A program made the translations under genes and the position numbers. A model generated the notes under the pieces. The model was not told the origin of the DNA. It saw only the letters and a program-made list of their open reading frames with translations, and did no database searches. From positions 487,000-550,999 of the forward strand of contig NZ_SHKI01000002.1 in the NCBI RefSeq assembly GCF_004217175.1: a stretch of DNA of 64,000 nt, given 5' to 3'. This stretch comes from Leucobacter luti (lineage in GTDB: Bacteria > Actinomycetota > Actinomycetes > Actinomycetales > Microbacteriaceae). This document shows positions 43,974 to 52,905 of the stretch, piece by piece (position 1 is the first letter of the stretch; every line of letters begins with the position of its first letter).

Positions 43974-44002
43974 ATAGTATGACCGCTGCGCGGGATCGTC
44001 AA
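43974..44002 (-). promoter_or_regulatory. Strong lldD promoter
   Basis: On the minus strand TTGACG (43997-44002) and TACTAT (43974-43979) are separated by exactly 17 nt, close to the sigma-70 consensus. The -35 overlaps the stop codon of the regulator gene. The start point would fall in the 19-bp operator just downstream, a simple steric repression layout. Confidence 0.75.
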
Positions 44003-44691
44003 GCGGGATCCGCCGCGGCGCTGTCGCGCGAGAACCCCTCGATGTGCGCCCGAATCAGCGCCACGGCTGCGGCGCGGTCGCCGCGCCGCAGGTGCTCAAG
44101 AATCGTCGCGTGCTCGGCGCGCAGTCGCGCCGTGAGCGCCGGCCAGCCGGGCATCGCCTCCGCGAGCGCGGTCGCGTGGTCTTCGATCGACCGCCGCATC
44201 GCGTCGACGAGCGTGCCCACCAGGGGGTTTGCGGCGGACCCTGCCAGCACCGCGTGAAACTCGGCGTCGAGCGCGATGAACTCGCGGGGTGACAGCGCCG
44301 GATCCGCCATCGCGAGCAGGAGGCGCTCCGCCGCAGTGACGTCGAGCCTGGCCGCCTCCGAGTGCTGCGCCGCCCAGGTTTCGAGGAGCACGCGCACCTC
44401 GTAGATGTCGCGATACTCGACGTGGCTGGTGGCGAGTTGCAGCGTGAGCGCGAGGCCGAGCGCCTGCCCGGGGTCCGCGGAGATGATGGTCCCGGCGCGC
44501 GGGCCGGAGCCGGTCGCTGACGTGACCGTTCCGAGCGCCTCCAGCACGCGAAGCGCTTCGCGCAGGGAGCTGCGCGACACCGCGAGCGTCTCGGCGAGCG
44601 CGCGCTCCCCGGGGAGCCGGTCCCCAACGCTGAGCCGTCCGCTCGCGAGTTCCCCGGTGACCCAAGCAATGACCACCTCGTGCGTCTTCAT
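43999..44691 (-). CDS. FadR-subfamily GntR regulator (LldR-like)
   Basis: Transcription factor, probably a lactate-responsive repressor of lldD. The 230-residue protein has a GntR winged helix ([28 protein letters not shown], residues 27-54, in two adjoining blocks) and a C-terminal all-helical FCD effector domain with metal/ligand residues ([10 protein letters not shown] and the HIEGF histidine near the end). It lies immediately upstream of lldD on the same strand. A GATAAT -10 box 7 nt before the ATG implies a leaderless mRNA. The palindrome at 43952-43970 is its likely site. Confidence 0.88.
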   Translation of the reverse strand: MKTHEVVIAWVTGELASGRLSVGDRLPGERALAETLAVSRSSLREALRVLEALGTVTSATGSGPRAGTIISADPGQALGLALTLQLATSHVEYRDIYEVRVLLETWAAQHSEAARLDVTAAERLLLAMADPALSPREFIALDAEFHAVLAGSAANPLVGTLVDAMRRSIEDHATALAEAMPGWPALTARLRAEHATILEHLRRGDRAAAVALIRAHIEGFSRDSAAADPA

Positions 44692-44698
44692 CGCTTCG

Positions 44699-44704
44699 AT
44701 TATC
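44699..44704 (-). promoter_or_regulatory. -10 box (GATAAT) of leaderless GntR gene
   Basis: GATAAT on the minus strand ends 7 nt before the regulator ATG and no ribosome site is present. Confidence 0.5.
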
Positions 44705-44848
44705 GCAGCTTGCGAGCCCGCTCAGGTCGCCCGAACCGCGCGCGGCGGGGTGGCCGCGGCGGGGTGCGGCTCGATACCCTTGACGGACGGCGCGGCGCCC
44801 CGGCGGGGCGGCCAAGCGCGCAACGAGGCGAACACGGAGGGACACCAC

Positions 44849-45934
44849 ATGGCGTATCGGGTACAGGGCGTAGTAGTGCGGGCGCAGGGGGCGCCGGCGA
44901 CGATTGAGACCGTACTGGTGCCGGATCCGGGCCCCGGTGAGGCGGTCGTCGATGTGCTGACGAGCGGCGTCTGCCACACAGACCTCCACTACCAGCAGGG
45001 CGGGATCAGTGATGAGTTCCCGTTCCTCCTCGGCCACGAAGCGACGGGGCGGGTCGCGGCGGTGGGCGCGGGCGTCACCGAGGTGGCGGTCGGAGACCGG
45101 GTGATCCTCAACTGGCGCGCCGTGTGCGGGCAGTGCCGTGCCTGCGCCAAGGGGCAGCCGCAGTACTGCTTCAACACGCACAACGCGACGCAGAAGATGA
45201 CGCTCGAGGACGGCACCGAGCTGTCGCCGGCGCTGGGGATTGGCGCGTTTATCGAGAAGACACTCGTCGCGGCCGGCCAGTGCACCAAGATCGACGAGGA
45301 GTCGGATGCGGCGGCCGTGGGGCTGCTCGGGTGCGGCGTGATGGCCGGCATCGGAGCCGCGATCAACACGGGTGACGTGCAGCGCGGCGAATCCGTCGCG
45401 GTGATCGGCTGCGGCGGCGTGGGCACGGCGGCGATCGCCGGGGCCCAGCTTGCGGGCGCGACCACGATCATCGCGGTCGATATCGACGACGCGAAGCTTG
45501 AGCAGGCCCGCCGCTTCGGGGCCACGCACACGGTGAACTCGCGCGGCACCGACCCGGTCGCCGCGATCCAGGAGCTCACCGGGGGCTTCGGCGCCGACGT
45601 GGTGATCGACGCGGTCGGTCGTCCGGAGACCTACACCCAGGCGTTCTACGCGCGCGATCTCGCGGGCCGCGTGGTGCTCGTGGGGGTGCCAACGCCAGAG
45701 ATGAAGCTCGAGCTGCCCCTCCTCGACGTGTTCGGGCGCGGCGGCTCGCTGAAGTCGTCCTGGTACGGCGACTGCCTGCCCAGCCGCGACTTCGCGATGC
45801 TCATCGACCAGTACAAGCTCGGGCGCCTCGACCTCGACGGCTTCGTGACCGAGCGGATCGGCCTCGGCGACGTGGAGGCCGCGTTCGCGAAGATGGCCGA
45901 CGGCACCGTCCTGCGCTCGGTGGTGGTGCTCTGA
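44849..45934 (+). CDS. mscR: S-(hydroxymethyl)mycothiol dehydrogenase-type Zn alcohol dehydrogenase
   Basis: Oxidises the formaldehyde-mycothiol adduct with NAD+ in formaldehyde detoxification. The 361-residue medium-chain dehydrogenase has catalytic zinc ligands Cys42 (GVCHTD) and His63-Glu64 (GHEATG), structural zinc cysteines 93, 96, 99 and 107 ([15 protein letters not shown]), and the Rossmann loop [12 protein letters not shown]. The ATG at 44849 follows GGAGGG. The gene overlaps by one base (TGATG) an MBL hydrolase gene, the partner pairing known for MscR in mycothiol-producing actinobacteria. A generic class III-like alcohol dehydrogenase is the alternative. Confidence 0.85.
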   Translation: MAYRVQGVVVRAQGAPATIETVLVPDPGPGEAVVDVLTSGVCHTDLHYQQGGISDEFPFLLGHEATGRVAAVGAGVTEVAVGDRVILNWRAVCGQCRACAKGQPQYCFNTHNATQKMTLEDGTELSPALGIGAFIEKTLVAAGQCTKIDEESDAAAVGLLGCGVMAGIGAAINTGDVQRGESVAVIGCGGVGTAAIAGAQLAGATTIIAVDIDDAKLEQARRFGATHTVNSRGTDPVAAIQELTGGFGADVVIDAVGRPETYTQAFYARDLAGRVVLVGVPTPEMKLELPLLDVFGRGGSLKSSWYGDCLPSRDFAMLIDQYKLGRLDLDGFVTERIGLGDVEAAFAKMADGTVLRSVVVL

Positions 45935-46563
45935 TGGGCGCGCGCATTGAGCGGCTCGTCACGAGCGGCACGTTCTCGCTCGACGGCGGGACCTGGGACG
46001 TCGACAACAACGTCTGGCTTGTCGGGGACGACGCCGAGGTGATCGTGATCGATCCGGCGCACGACACCGCGGCCGTCGTTGCCGCGGTGGGGGAGCGCCG
46101 CACGCTCGCCGTGCTGCTCACGCACGGGCACGACGACCACATTCGGGCCGCCCGCGCGACCGCGGCGGCGCTCGGCGCACCGATCCACCTGCACCCGGCC
46201 GACCGGATGCTGTGGGACGCGGTCTACCCAGACGCGGCGCCAGATGCCGAGCTGGCGGACGGCGCCCAGTTCGGGGTCGCCGGGGTAACCCTCACCGCCG
46301 CGCACACGCCCGGGCACTCGCCCGGCTCGGTGAGCTTCGTGGCGCCCGAGCTCACCGCGGTGTTCACGGGGGACACCCTGTTCAACGGTGGCCCCGGTGC
46401 GACGGGCCGCTCGTACAGTGATTTCCCCACGATCATCGAGTCGATCCGCGAGCGCCTGCTCACGCTCCCGGCCGACACCGTGGTGCACACCGGGCACGGC
46501 GACACGACCACGATCGGTGCGGAGGCCCCACAGCTCGACGAGTGGATCGCGCGCGGTCACTAG
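45934..46563 (+). CDS. MBL-fold metallo-hydrolase paired with MscR
   Basis: A 209-residue metallo-beta-lactamase-fold hydrolase. The HxHxDH motif is HGHDDH (64-69), with a further histidine in HTPGHSPGSV, the bridging Asp in FTGDTLF and a late histidine in HTGHGDTT. That is the full glyoxalase II-type dizinc set. Its ATG overlaps the mscR stop. The likely role, inferred from the pairing, is hydrolysis of S-formylmycothiol to formate and mycothiol. Its stop codon overlaps the convergent TetR gene by 4 bp. Confidence 0.85.
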   Translation: MGARIERLVTSGTFSLDGGTWDVDNNVWLVGDDAEVIVIDPAHDTAAVVAAVGERRTLAVLLTHGHDDHIRAARATAAALGAPIHLHPADRMLWDAVYPDAAPDAELADGAQFGVAGVTLTAAHTPGHSPGSVSFVAPELTAVFTGDTLFNGGPGATGRSYSDFPTIIESIRERLLTLPADTVVHTGHGDTTTIGAEAPQLDEWIARGH

Positions 46564-47243
46564 CCGCCGTTGAGCTGCGCGGCGACGGCGTCGAGGATCG
46601 CGTCGGGTGACCCCGCGGCGTCGTACACCGCCACGACCACCCGGCGCCGCGCGTCGGAGCCGCTCGGGTCGAGCCACGGGTCGTAGAGCCCGGCCACTCG
46701 GCGCAGGTCTCGCGTCACCGTGCCCGGCGCGTCCGTGACCGTGCCCCGCAGCCAGTCGCGCAGGGTCGCGTTGTGCACCGCGACGAGCGAGGCGGCAAGT
46801 GCCGGCGCCACCCAGCCGGGGGTCTCGGGTCCGGTCACTTCCCGCAGGAAGCGAGCGTACACCCGCTCGTAGCGGTGCGTGATCACGAGCTCGCGGTCCC
46901 GGAGCGCGGGGGTCACCCGCATGAGCTCGAACCGGAGCCGAGCGGCCTCCGGATCCCGCGTGAGGAGCCGCAGCACGTCGGCGGTGCCCTGCACGAGCGC
47001 CTCTCCGGGCGGGAGCGCGGTGGCGCCCAGGAAGACCTCAAGCTGGGCGAGCGCGTGGTCGTGGTCTGAGAACACCACGTCGTCCTTGCTGCCGAAGCGC
47101 CGGAAAAACGTGCTCCGGCTCATCCCCACGGCGTCCGCGAGGTCCTCGGCGGTCGTCGCCTCGTACCCGCGCTCCGCGAGTCGCCGGATCGCCGCGGTGG
47201 CGCTGTGCGAGGGGGCGACGGGCGGTGACGACTTCGTGCTCAT
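46560..47243 (-). CDS. TetR-family transcriptional regulator
   Basis: A 227-residue regulator with a standard N-terminal helix-turn-helix (RRLAERGYEATTAEDLADAV and GMSRSTFFRRFGSKDDVVF, residues 19-57). The C-terminal helical ligand domain has no recognisable specificity. A TAGCTT -10 box 6 nt before the ATG suggests a leaderless mRNA, and a candidate operator overlaps that promoter. It is divergent from the acyl-CoA dehydrogenase gene (169-bp gap), which is its probable target along with itself. Confidence 0.85.
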   Translation of the reverse strand: MSTKSSPPVAPSHSATAAIRRLAERGYEATTAEDLADAVGMSRSTFFRRFGSKDDVVFSDHDHALAQLEVFLGATALPPGEALVQGTADVLRLLTRDPEAARLRFELMRVTPALRDRELVITHRYERVYARFLREVTGPETPGWVAPALAASLVAVHNATLRDWLRGTVTDAPGTVTRDLRRVAGLYDPWLDPSGSDARRRVVVAVYDAAGSPDAILDAVAAQLNGG

Positions 47244-47249
47244 ACGCCG

Positions 47250-47273
47250 AAGCTAGCACAACAGTCAATTGTG
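47250..47273. promoter_or_regulatory. TetR promoter and candidate operator
   Basis: On the minus strand TAGCTT (47250-47255) lies 6 nt before the TetR ATG. Immediately upstream, CACAA and TTGTG form an inverted repeat with a 7-nt centre (47257-47273), the size of a TetR half-site pair. It may serve autoregulation and control of the divergent acyl-CoA dehydrogenase gene. Confidence 0.4.
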
Positions 47274-47412
47274 GCACTCAGTTTCATTCCCGGATCTTCT
47301 CTGCGCGTATATTGTGCGTTCCCCCAAGAGTCGCTGGCGCCGCTTGACGTGGTACGCCGTCTCAGGCAGTCTCTGAGCAAGGCATCACGACGGTGCGGAG
47401 AGGACGCAAGCA

Positions 47413-48639
47413 ATGTCGCAGACCGGAACTGGACCGATCCCGCAGGGCACGCAGGAGCCCGAGTACGAGCTGTGGGAGCCGCTCGAGCCAGACGTCGCGG
47501 GGGTGTTCCGCGACCTGTCAGCTGAGGATCTCGTCTACCGCGATCGCGCCCGCGCGTTCGTGCAGGAGGAGGTGCGCCCGGTCATCGCCGGCATCTGGGA
47601 TCGCGCCGAGTATCCGCTCCACCTCGCCTCCCGGCTCGGCGAGCTCGACCTGCTGCGCGATGGCGTTGACGTCCCAGGCTTCCCGGAGCAGAGCCTCCTT
47701 GCCGCGAGCCTCACCACGATGGAGCTGGCCCGCGGGGACGGCTCCATCGCCACGATCGTGGGCGTGCAGGGCGGGCTCGCGCTCCGCTCGGTCGCCTCGT
47801 GCGGGTCGGAGGCGCAGCGCGCGCGCTGGCTCGAGCCGCTCGCCCGCGGCACCGAGCTCGGCGCATTCGCGCTCACCGAGCCCACGCACGGGTCTGACTC
47901 AGTGAGCCTGGAGACCCGCGCTGAGTCCCGGCCGGGCGGCTACCGGATCACGGGCCACAAGAAGTGGATCGGCTCGGGCAGCGTGGGTCACCTGGCGGTC
48001 GTGTGGGCGCGGGGCGACGACGGCAAGGTGCAGGGGTTCCTGGTGCCGCAGGACGCGCCCGGCTACCGTGCCACGACGATCGACGGCAAGGTGTCGCTGC
48101 GCGCGATCTGGCAGGCGAACATCGAGCTCGACGGCGTGGAGGTCGACGAGGCCGCTCGCATGCCGGGCGCCAACTCGTTCGCCGACACCGCGCGCGTGCT
48201 GCAGGCAACCCGGCTCGGCGTCGCGTGGGCCGCGCTCGGGCAGGCCACCGCGGTCTACGAGTCGAGCGTGCACTACGCGAAGCAGCGGGTGCAGTTCGGC
48301 CGCCCGCTCGCCGCCTCGCAGATCGTGCAGGCGCGGCTCGCGGAGATGCTGAGCCAGCTGACCACGCTGCAGGCGCTGCTGATGCAGCTCACCCGCGCGG
48401 AGGAGCGCGGTGAGCTCTCGGGGCCCGGCGCCTCCCTCGGCAAGTACACGGCCACCCGTACCGCCAGGGACATGGCGCGCAACGCGCGCGACCTGCTCGG
48501 CGGCAACGGGATCCTGCTCGAGAATCGCGTGGCGCGGCACTTCGCCGACATTGAGGCGCTGCACACCTACGAGGGAACGGAGACCGTGCAGGCGCTCATT
48601 ATCGGGCGCGACATCACGGGCGTCTCCGCGTTCGCCTAA
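47413..48639 (+). CDS. Acyl-CoA dehydrogenase, glutaryl-CoA dehydrogenase-like
   Basis: FAD-dependent dehydrogenase. The 408-residue protein shows the AFALTEPTHGSDS flavin/substrate motif, a KKWIGSGSVGHL strand, the RVQFGRPLAASQIVQ helix and the C-terminal YEGTE with the catalytic base Glu387. The base position and the GRDITGVSAF ending match the glutaryl-CoA dehydrogenase branch, which decarboxylates glutaryl-CoA to crotonyl-CoA during lysine/tryptophan breakdown, but another short/branched acyl-CoA substrate is possible. ATG at 47413 with weak upstream signal. Stand-alone gene, divergent from TetR and followed by a bidirectional hairpin. Confidence 0.85.
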   Translation: MSQTGTGPIPQGTQEPEYELWEPLEPDVAGVFRDLSAEDLVYRDRARAFVQEEVRPVIAGIWDRAEYPLHLASRLGELDLLRDGVDVPGFPEQSLLAASLTTMELARGDGSIATIVGVQGGLALRSVASCGSEAQRARWLEPLARGTELGAFALTEPTHGSDSVSLETRAESRPGGYRITGHKKWIGSGSVGHLAVVWARGDDGKVQGFLVPQDAPGYRATTIDGKVSLRAIWQANIELDGVEVDEAARMPGANSFADTARVLQATRLGVAWAALGQATAVYESSVHYAKQRVQFGRPLAASQIVQARLAEMLSQLTTLQALLMQLTRAEERGELSGPGASLGKYTATRTARDMARNARDLLGGNGILLENRVARHFADIEALHTYEGTETVQALIIGRDITGVSAFA

Positions 48640-48648
48640 GCGACGCCG

Positions 48649-48681
48649 CGCGCCGGGGCTCGCGGTGCGAGCTCCGGCGCG
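48649..48681. terminator. Bidirectional hairpin terminator
   Basis: CGCGCCGGGGCTCGC (48649-48663) pairs with 48667-48681 with a single G-T wobble and a GGT loop. It separates the convergent acyl-CoA dehydrogenase and PucR genes. No U-run. Confidence 0.65.
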
Positions 48682-48716
48682 GCGGGCGCCGGGCGCGCTC
48701 CCGTGCCGGACCGGGC

Positions 48717-50282
48717 TCAGGCGGCCGGCTGCGTCGGGAGCGCCCCCGTCTCGAACGCGAGCCACAGCAGCGCCCGCTCAGTGGGGTCGGTGAGGGAGAC
48801 GCCGAGCTCGCGCTCCGCGTCCCGGAGCCGCGTGTTCAGCGTCTGCCGGTGCACCCCGAGCGCCTCGGACGCGCGCTCAAGCCCGCCGTTTGCCAGCAGG
48901 AACGCGTGCACGGCGGCGAGGAGCCGGCTTCCGGTGGCGGGATCGAGCTCGGCGAGTCGCGCGCGCCAGACCTCGAATACCGGCGCCTCGCCGCTGTCGG
49001 CAAGCCACGCGGTGAGCAGGTCGGCCCGTTCCAGTTCGGCGGCGCGCAGCACCCGCAGCTCCGGCCGGCCGGCCGTCGCCTGCTGTGCCCGGCGGGCCTC
49101 CGCGCTGAGGGCGAGCACGCCGCCCGGCGTGCCGGTGCTACTCACGCCGGCGCGCCAGGCCCCGAGCGCGCCGGTCTCGGCGCGCAGAAAGCGCTCGATT
49201 GCCTCGGCCGTGGGCACGTCCCGCAGAGCGGGGAGCACGAGGACGAAGCCGTCGTCGACCGTGCTGAGCAGGGGCGTTGCGGCGGGAGCCCCCGCGGCAA
49301 GCTCCGCGGCGAGGAACGACTTCAGCAGCAGGCCGGCCGCCGGCTCGCGGCGCGCGGCGCCCGCGTGCGGGGCCGGACCGAGGAACGCGACCGTGCACAG
49401 CGCCGTACCGGGGAAGAGGGTCTCGAACAGCCGGGGATCTGCGCTCATGCGCCCGGTGATCGCCTCGGTGATGAGCTGCTCGCGCAGCGACGCCGCGAGT
49501 CCAGGCAGCGCGGCCGTGTCGCGGGAGAGGTCGATGAAGGTGGCGAGCGAGCCGATGAGGCCCTGTTCGAGCGGGGTGTAGCGGCGGCGCCGCGCCACCG
49601 CGAGTGGCGATCCAGCGGTGCTCGCGAGGTGCACGAAGAGGCCACCGATTGCCGCGGCCCCGCTGGCGCGGCCCGACGCCATATGGCGGGATAGCTCGTC
49701 GGTGAGGGCGCGCAGCTCGGCCTGGGAGAGTTCGCCGCCGCCGTGCTCGGTGTACCGGATCCCTTCTGCCGCGATCCAGAAAACGGTTGCCTCGAGCTGC
49801 TCGGCGAGTTGCTCGAGCGCGCGCAGCTGCTGGTCCGGGGTCGCGTTCGAGTACGCGAGCCGCTGCTGCACGTCGAGCATGCGGCGCACCTGGTCGAGCT
49901 GCCGGTCGGCGAGGCGCTGCGACACGAACTCCGACACCGCGATGTACGGGGTGGCGAGCGGGATGCTGAGCAGCGGGATCTCGTGGGCGTCGGCCGCGCG
50001 AATCCACGCCGGGGGCACGTCCTCGACGAACAGGCCGACGCCGAAGCCGACCGCCGCGATACCGCGGGCGGCGAGCGCGGCGAAGAACGCGTCGAGTTCA
50101 GCGGGGGAGCGGTCGATGAGCCCGGTGGTGAGCAGCAGCACGTCCTTTGCAAGCCACGGGCTCGGGTCGCTCACCTCGGCGACGTGGACATGAGCCACCC
50201 GGCGGTGGAGCAGCGCGTGTCCGGTGGCGCAGCTGAGGTCGAGCGCCGGGTCGGCAAGGAGATCCGCGAGCGTGGGGGCCAT
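48717..50282 (-). CDS. PucR-family transcriptional regulator
   Basis: A 521-residue regulator with an N-terminal PucR ligand domain (residues 1-125), a central GGDEF-like helical region and a C-terminal helix-turn-helix (HAFLLANGGLERASEALGVH followed by RQTLNTRLRDAE) of the PucR type. PucR proteins regulate purine, polyamine or amine catabolism, often as activators responding to nitrogen compounds. It is divergent from the arginase-fold hydrolase and MHS transporter genes, so it probably controls them. A TACTAT -10 box 8 nt upstream of the ATG suggests a leaderless mRNA. Confidence 0.88.
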   Translation of the reverse strand: MAPTLADLLADPALDLSCATGHALLHRRVAHVHVAEVSDPSPWLAKDVLLLTTGLIDRSPAELDAFFAALAARGIAAVGFGVGLFVEDVPPAWIRAADAHEIPLLSIPLATPYIAVSEFVSQRLADRQLDQVRRMLDVQQRLAYSNATPDQQLRALEQLAEQLEATVFWIAAEGIRYTEHGGGELSQAELRALTDELSRHMASGRASGAAAIGGLFVHLASTAGSPLAVARRRRYTPLEQGLIGSLATFIDLSRDTAALPGLAASLREQLITEAITGRMSADPRLFETLFPGTALCTVAFLGPAPHAGAARREPAAGLLLKSFLAAELAAGAPAATPLLSTVDDGFVLVLPALRDVPTAEAIERFLRAETGALGAWRAGVSSTGTPGGVLALSAEARRAQQATAGRPELRVLRAAELERADLLTAWLADSGEAPVFEVWRARLAELDPATGSRLLAAVHAFLLANGGLERASEALGVHRQTLNTRLRDAERELGVSLTDPTERALLWLAFETGALPTQPAA

Positions 50283-50290
50283 GCTTCACG

Positions 50291-50308
50291 ATAGTAGTGA
50301 AAATCACT
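50291..50308. promoter_or_regulatory. PucR -10 box and adjoining palindrome
   Basis: On the minus strand TACTAT (50291-50296) lies 8 nt before the PucR ATG. Overlapping it, AGTGA-AAA-TCACT (50296-50308) is a 13-bp inverted repeat in the 110-bp divergent gap, a candidate PucR site. Confidence 0.4.
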
Positions 50309-50392
50309 CAAGAGTTCGCGTATACCGCGATTGTGGGGCGAGCCGGGGCGCGTCAGGCTAGAGCACGACACCAGATCACCCGAGGAGACACC

Positions 50393-51283
50393 ATGCCTGC
50401 ACCCGCCGCCCGAACGTTCGAGATTATCGGCGCACCGTACGACGGGGCCTCGACGCTCGGGTTCCCGGGGTCGCGGTACGCCCCCGATCGCATCCGGCAC
50501 GCGCTCGGGTGGATCACGCAGCGCGTCGAGGACGGCAGCGTGTTCTCGCTGGAGACCGGGCAGCTGCACGGGGCGCCGGCGCTGTCGGACGGCGGCGACG
50601 CCGAGGTCGTGGCGCACGACCTGATGGCCACGCTCGCGAACACGAGCGCGCGCGTCAGCGAGAGCGTCCGCGCCGGCAACGTCCCGATCCTGCTGGGCGG
50701 CGACGACTGCTTCCTCTTCGCCGGCACGCGGGGGTTGCACGACGCGACCACCGGCAGCGTCGCCGTGATCCACTTCGACGCGCACCTCGACGTGATGGAC
50801 GTGAACGTGCAGCAGGGCACGCACAGCCAGTCGAGCGGGATGCGGCGCTCGCTCGAACTGCCCCGCGCGAGCACCGAGCACAGCATTCAGGTGGGGCTGC
50901 GGCACTTCAACTTCCCCGCGTCGCAGCGCTACCTGAACGACTCCGGGCTCGCGCGCATCACCGCGGCGGAGTTCGACCGGATCGGCTCCGACGCGGCGAT
51001 CGCGCGGATCCTGGACCGCGTCGCCGGCGCCGATCACGTACACCTCTCGTTCGACATCGACGCGATCGATCCGGCGCACGCCCCGGGCGCCGGGGCGCTC
51101 GAACCGGGCGGCATCACCTCGCGGCAGGCGCTCGAGACGGTCGCGGCGCTCGCCCCGCACTGCGACTCGTTCGCGGTGACCGAGGTGAACCCGATGACGG
51201 ACCACCAGGACATGACGGCCACCCTCGCGGCCTACCTCTGCTACTACTTCGCGGTCTTCGGCCAGGAGCCGGCGACCCGCTAA
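50393..51283 (+). CDS. Ureohydrolase (arginase/agmatinase family) with altered first metal ligand
   Basis: A 296-residue arginase-fold enzyme, expected to hydrolyse a guanidino compound to urea and an amine. Two metal motifs are intact: HFDAHLD (127-133) and SFDIDAIDP (219-227), with Glu264 near the active site. The first motif, GGDH in nearly all relatives, reads GGDD (102-105): Asp105 replaces the Mn-binding histidine. The HGTPF-type substrate loop is replaced by QGTHSQSSG. The substrate is therefore uncertain (agmatine, guanidinobutyrate, guanidine or formimidoyl compounds). CGAGGAG precedes the ATG at 50393. Upstream is PucR, downstream an MHS transporter. Confidence 0.82.
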   Translation: MPAPAARTFEIIGAPYDGASTLGFPGSRYAPDRIRHALGWITQRVEDGSVFSLETGQLHGAPALSDGGDAEVVAHDLMATLANTSARVSESVRAGNVPILLGGDDCFLFAGTRGLHDATTGSVAVIHFDAHLDVMDVNVQQGTHSQSSGMRRSLELPRASTEHSIQVGLRHFNFPASQRYLNDSGLARITAAEFDRIGSDAAIARILDRVAGADHVHLSFDIDAIDPAHAPGAGALEPGGITSRQALETVAALAPHCDSFAVTEVNPMTDHQDMTATLAAYLCYYFAVFGQEPATR

Positions 51284-51348
51284 CACCCCGGCCGCGCGCA
51301 GCCGTCGCGCCGCCCACGCCCTACCATCAGCAACAAAGGAGTTTTGCT

Positions 51349-52770
51349 ATGCACACCACCGCACCGGGGGTCGCCCCGCCGCTCGACACGGGAACCGTCA
51401 ACGTGGTCCGCAAGCGCGAGCTGCGCCGCGCTGTGCGCGGAACGTTCGTCGGCAACGTCATGGAGTGGTACGACGTTGGCGTGTTTGGCTACCTCATCGT
51501 CACGCTGGGCCCGGTGTTCCTCCCGGACGCCGACCGCGCCACGCAGGTCATCTTCATGCTCGGCACCTTCGCGAGCACCTACCTCTTCCGGCCGCTCGGC
51601 GGGCTGTTCTTTGGCTGGCTCGGCGACAAGATCGGCCGGAAGCGGGTGCTGTTCATGACCCTCACGCTGGTCGCCGTCGCCACCTTCCTGATCGGCCTGC
51701 TCCCCGGGCACGCGACGATCGGGGCGGGTGCCGCGGTGCTGCTGGTCGCGCTCAAGATCCTGCAGGGCTTCTCGGCGGGCGGCGAGTTCACCGGCGCCCT
51801 CACGTTCATTAGCGAGTCGGCGCCGGACCGTCGGCGCGGCTTCTACGCGGCGTTCCTCGACGCGGGGAGCTACCTCGGCTTCGTGCTCGGTGCTGCGATC
51901 GTCACGGCGATGCAGATCGCGTTCGGCCAGCAGGCGATGGAGGATGGCCTGTGGCGTGTTCCGTTCTTGATCGCGGGCCCGCTCGGCCTCGTCGCGGTGT
52001 ACCTGCGGATGCGGGTCGAGGAGACCCCCCACTTCGCCGCCCTCGCCGCCGAGCGCGGCGGTGACGCCGGCGCAAGCCTGCGGGTCAACCCCCTGCGCGT
52101 GTTCGCCGCGAACTGGCGCCCGATGCTGCTGGTGATCCTGCTCGTCGCCGCTGCCAACTCGGCCGGGTACGCGTTCACCTCGTACATGCCGACCTACCTG
52201 TCCACTGTGCTCGAACACGACGCGATCCAGGGCAACCTGTTCTCGCTGCCGCTCATGCTGCTCATGGCCTGCCTGATGCCGTTCGTTGGGCTGCTCTCAG
52301 ATCGCGTGGGCCGCAAGCCGGTGCTCTTCGCAGCCGCGATCTGGATTATCGTGCTGAGCTACCCGGCGTTCGCGCTCATCGGTGCGAACTCGCCCGTCGC
52401 GATTGTGGCCGGGCTCGCGCTGATCGGCATCCCGGTGGCGCTCTACATGGGAACGCTCGCCTCGACGTACCCGGCGATGTTCCCGACCGCCTCGCGCAAC
52501 ACCAGCCTGGGGGTCTCCTACAACATCTCGATCGCGCTGTTCGGCGGCACCGCGCCGCTCGTGATCGATACCCTCGTGCGCGCCACGGGGAGCCCCTCAG
52601 CCGCGGCGTTCTACCTCATGGGGATGTCGGTGGTCGGGCTGATCGCGATCTGCTTCCTGCCCGAGACCGCCGGCAAGCCGCTCTCGGGTTCGGAGCCAAA
52701 CGTTGAGACGGAGCGCGAGGCGCACGAGATCACTCTCGCGCGGCACGCGGCCGGCGGGCCCACCGCGTAG
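51349..52770 (+). CDS. MFS transporter, metabolite:H+ symporter (MHS) family
   Basis: A 473-residue, 12-helix importer. The N-terminal GNVMEWYDVGVFGYL motif is the MHS fingerprint shared with ProP, ShiA and KgtP. The loop 2-3 motif is GWLGDKIGRKR and loop 8-9 has LLSDRVGRKP. AAAGGAG is 6 nt before the ATG at 51349. It starts 65 nt after the ureohydrolase-like gene on the same strand, so it probably imports that enzyme's substrate or a related zwitterion. The in-frame extension upstream is not supported. Confidence 0.9.
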   Translation: MHTTAPGVAPPLDTGTVNVVRKRELRRAVRGTFVGNVMEWYDVGVFGYLIVTLGPVFLPDADRATQVIFMLGTFASTYLFRPLGGLFFGWLGDKIGRKRVLFMTLTLVAVATFLIGLLPGHATIGAGAAVLLVALKILQGFSAGGEFTGALTFISESAPDRRRGFYAAFLDAGSYLGFVLGAAIVTAMQIAFGQQAMEDGLWRVPFLIAGPLGLVAVYLRMRVEETPHFAALAAERGGDAGASLRVNPLRVFAANWRPMLLVILLVAAANSAGYAFTSYMPTYLSTVLEHDAIQGNLFSLPLMLLMACLMPFVGLLSDRVGRKPVLFAAAIWIIVLSYPAFALIGANSPVAIVAGLALIGIPVALYMGTLASTYPAMFPTASRNTSLGVSYNISIALFGGTAPLVIDTLVRATGSPSAAAFYLMGMSVVGLIAICFLPETAGKPLSGSEPNVETEREAHEITLARHAAGGPTA

Positions 52771-52828
52771 TCAGTGCGGTCTGCGCAAGTCGCGCAGCCA
52801 GCGCAGGCCGCGCAGCCTGCGCAGCAGA

Positions 52829-52865
52829 CCCGGGAGCGGCACCGCAGTGTGGTGCCGCTCCCGGG
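52829..52865. terminator. Perfect 15-bp hairpin terminator
   Basis: CCCGGGAGCGGCACC (52829-52843) pairs exactly with 52851-52865 around a 7-nt loop, between the convergent MHS and DHA2 transporter genes. A CGCAG-rich imperfect repeat precedes it at 52786-52825. Confidence 0.75.
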
Positions 52866-52905
52866 TGCGCTGGTGCGGCGGGGGCGCGGCGCGGGGGCAC
52901 GTCCG

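Noticed and set aside
50509..51348. In-frame extension upstream of the MHS transporter
   Set aside because: It overlaps the ureohydrolase-like gene in another frame; AAAGGAG and the transporter N-terminus fix the start at 51349.
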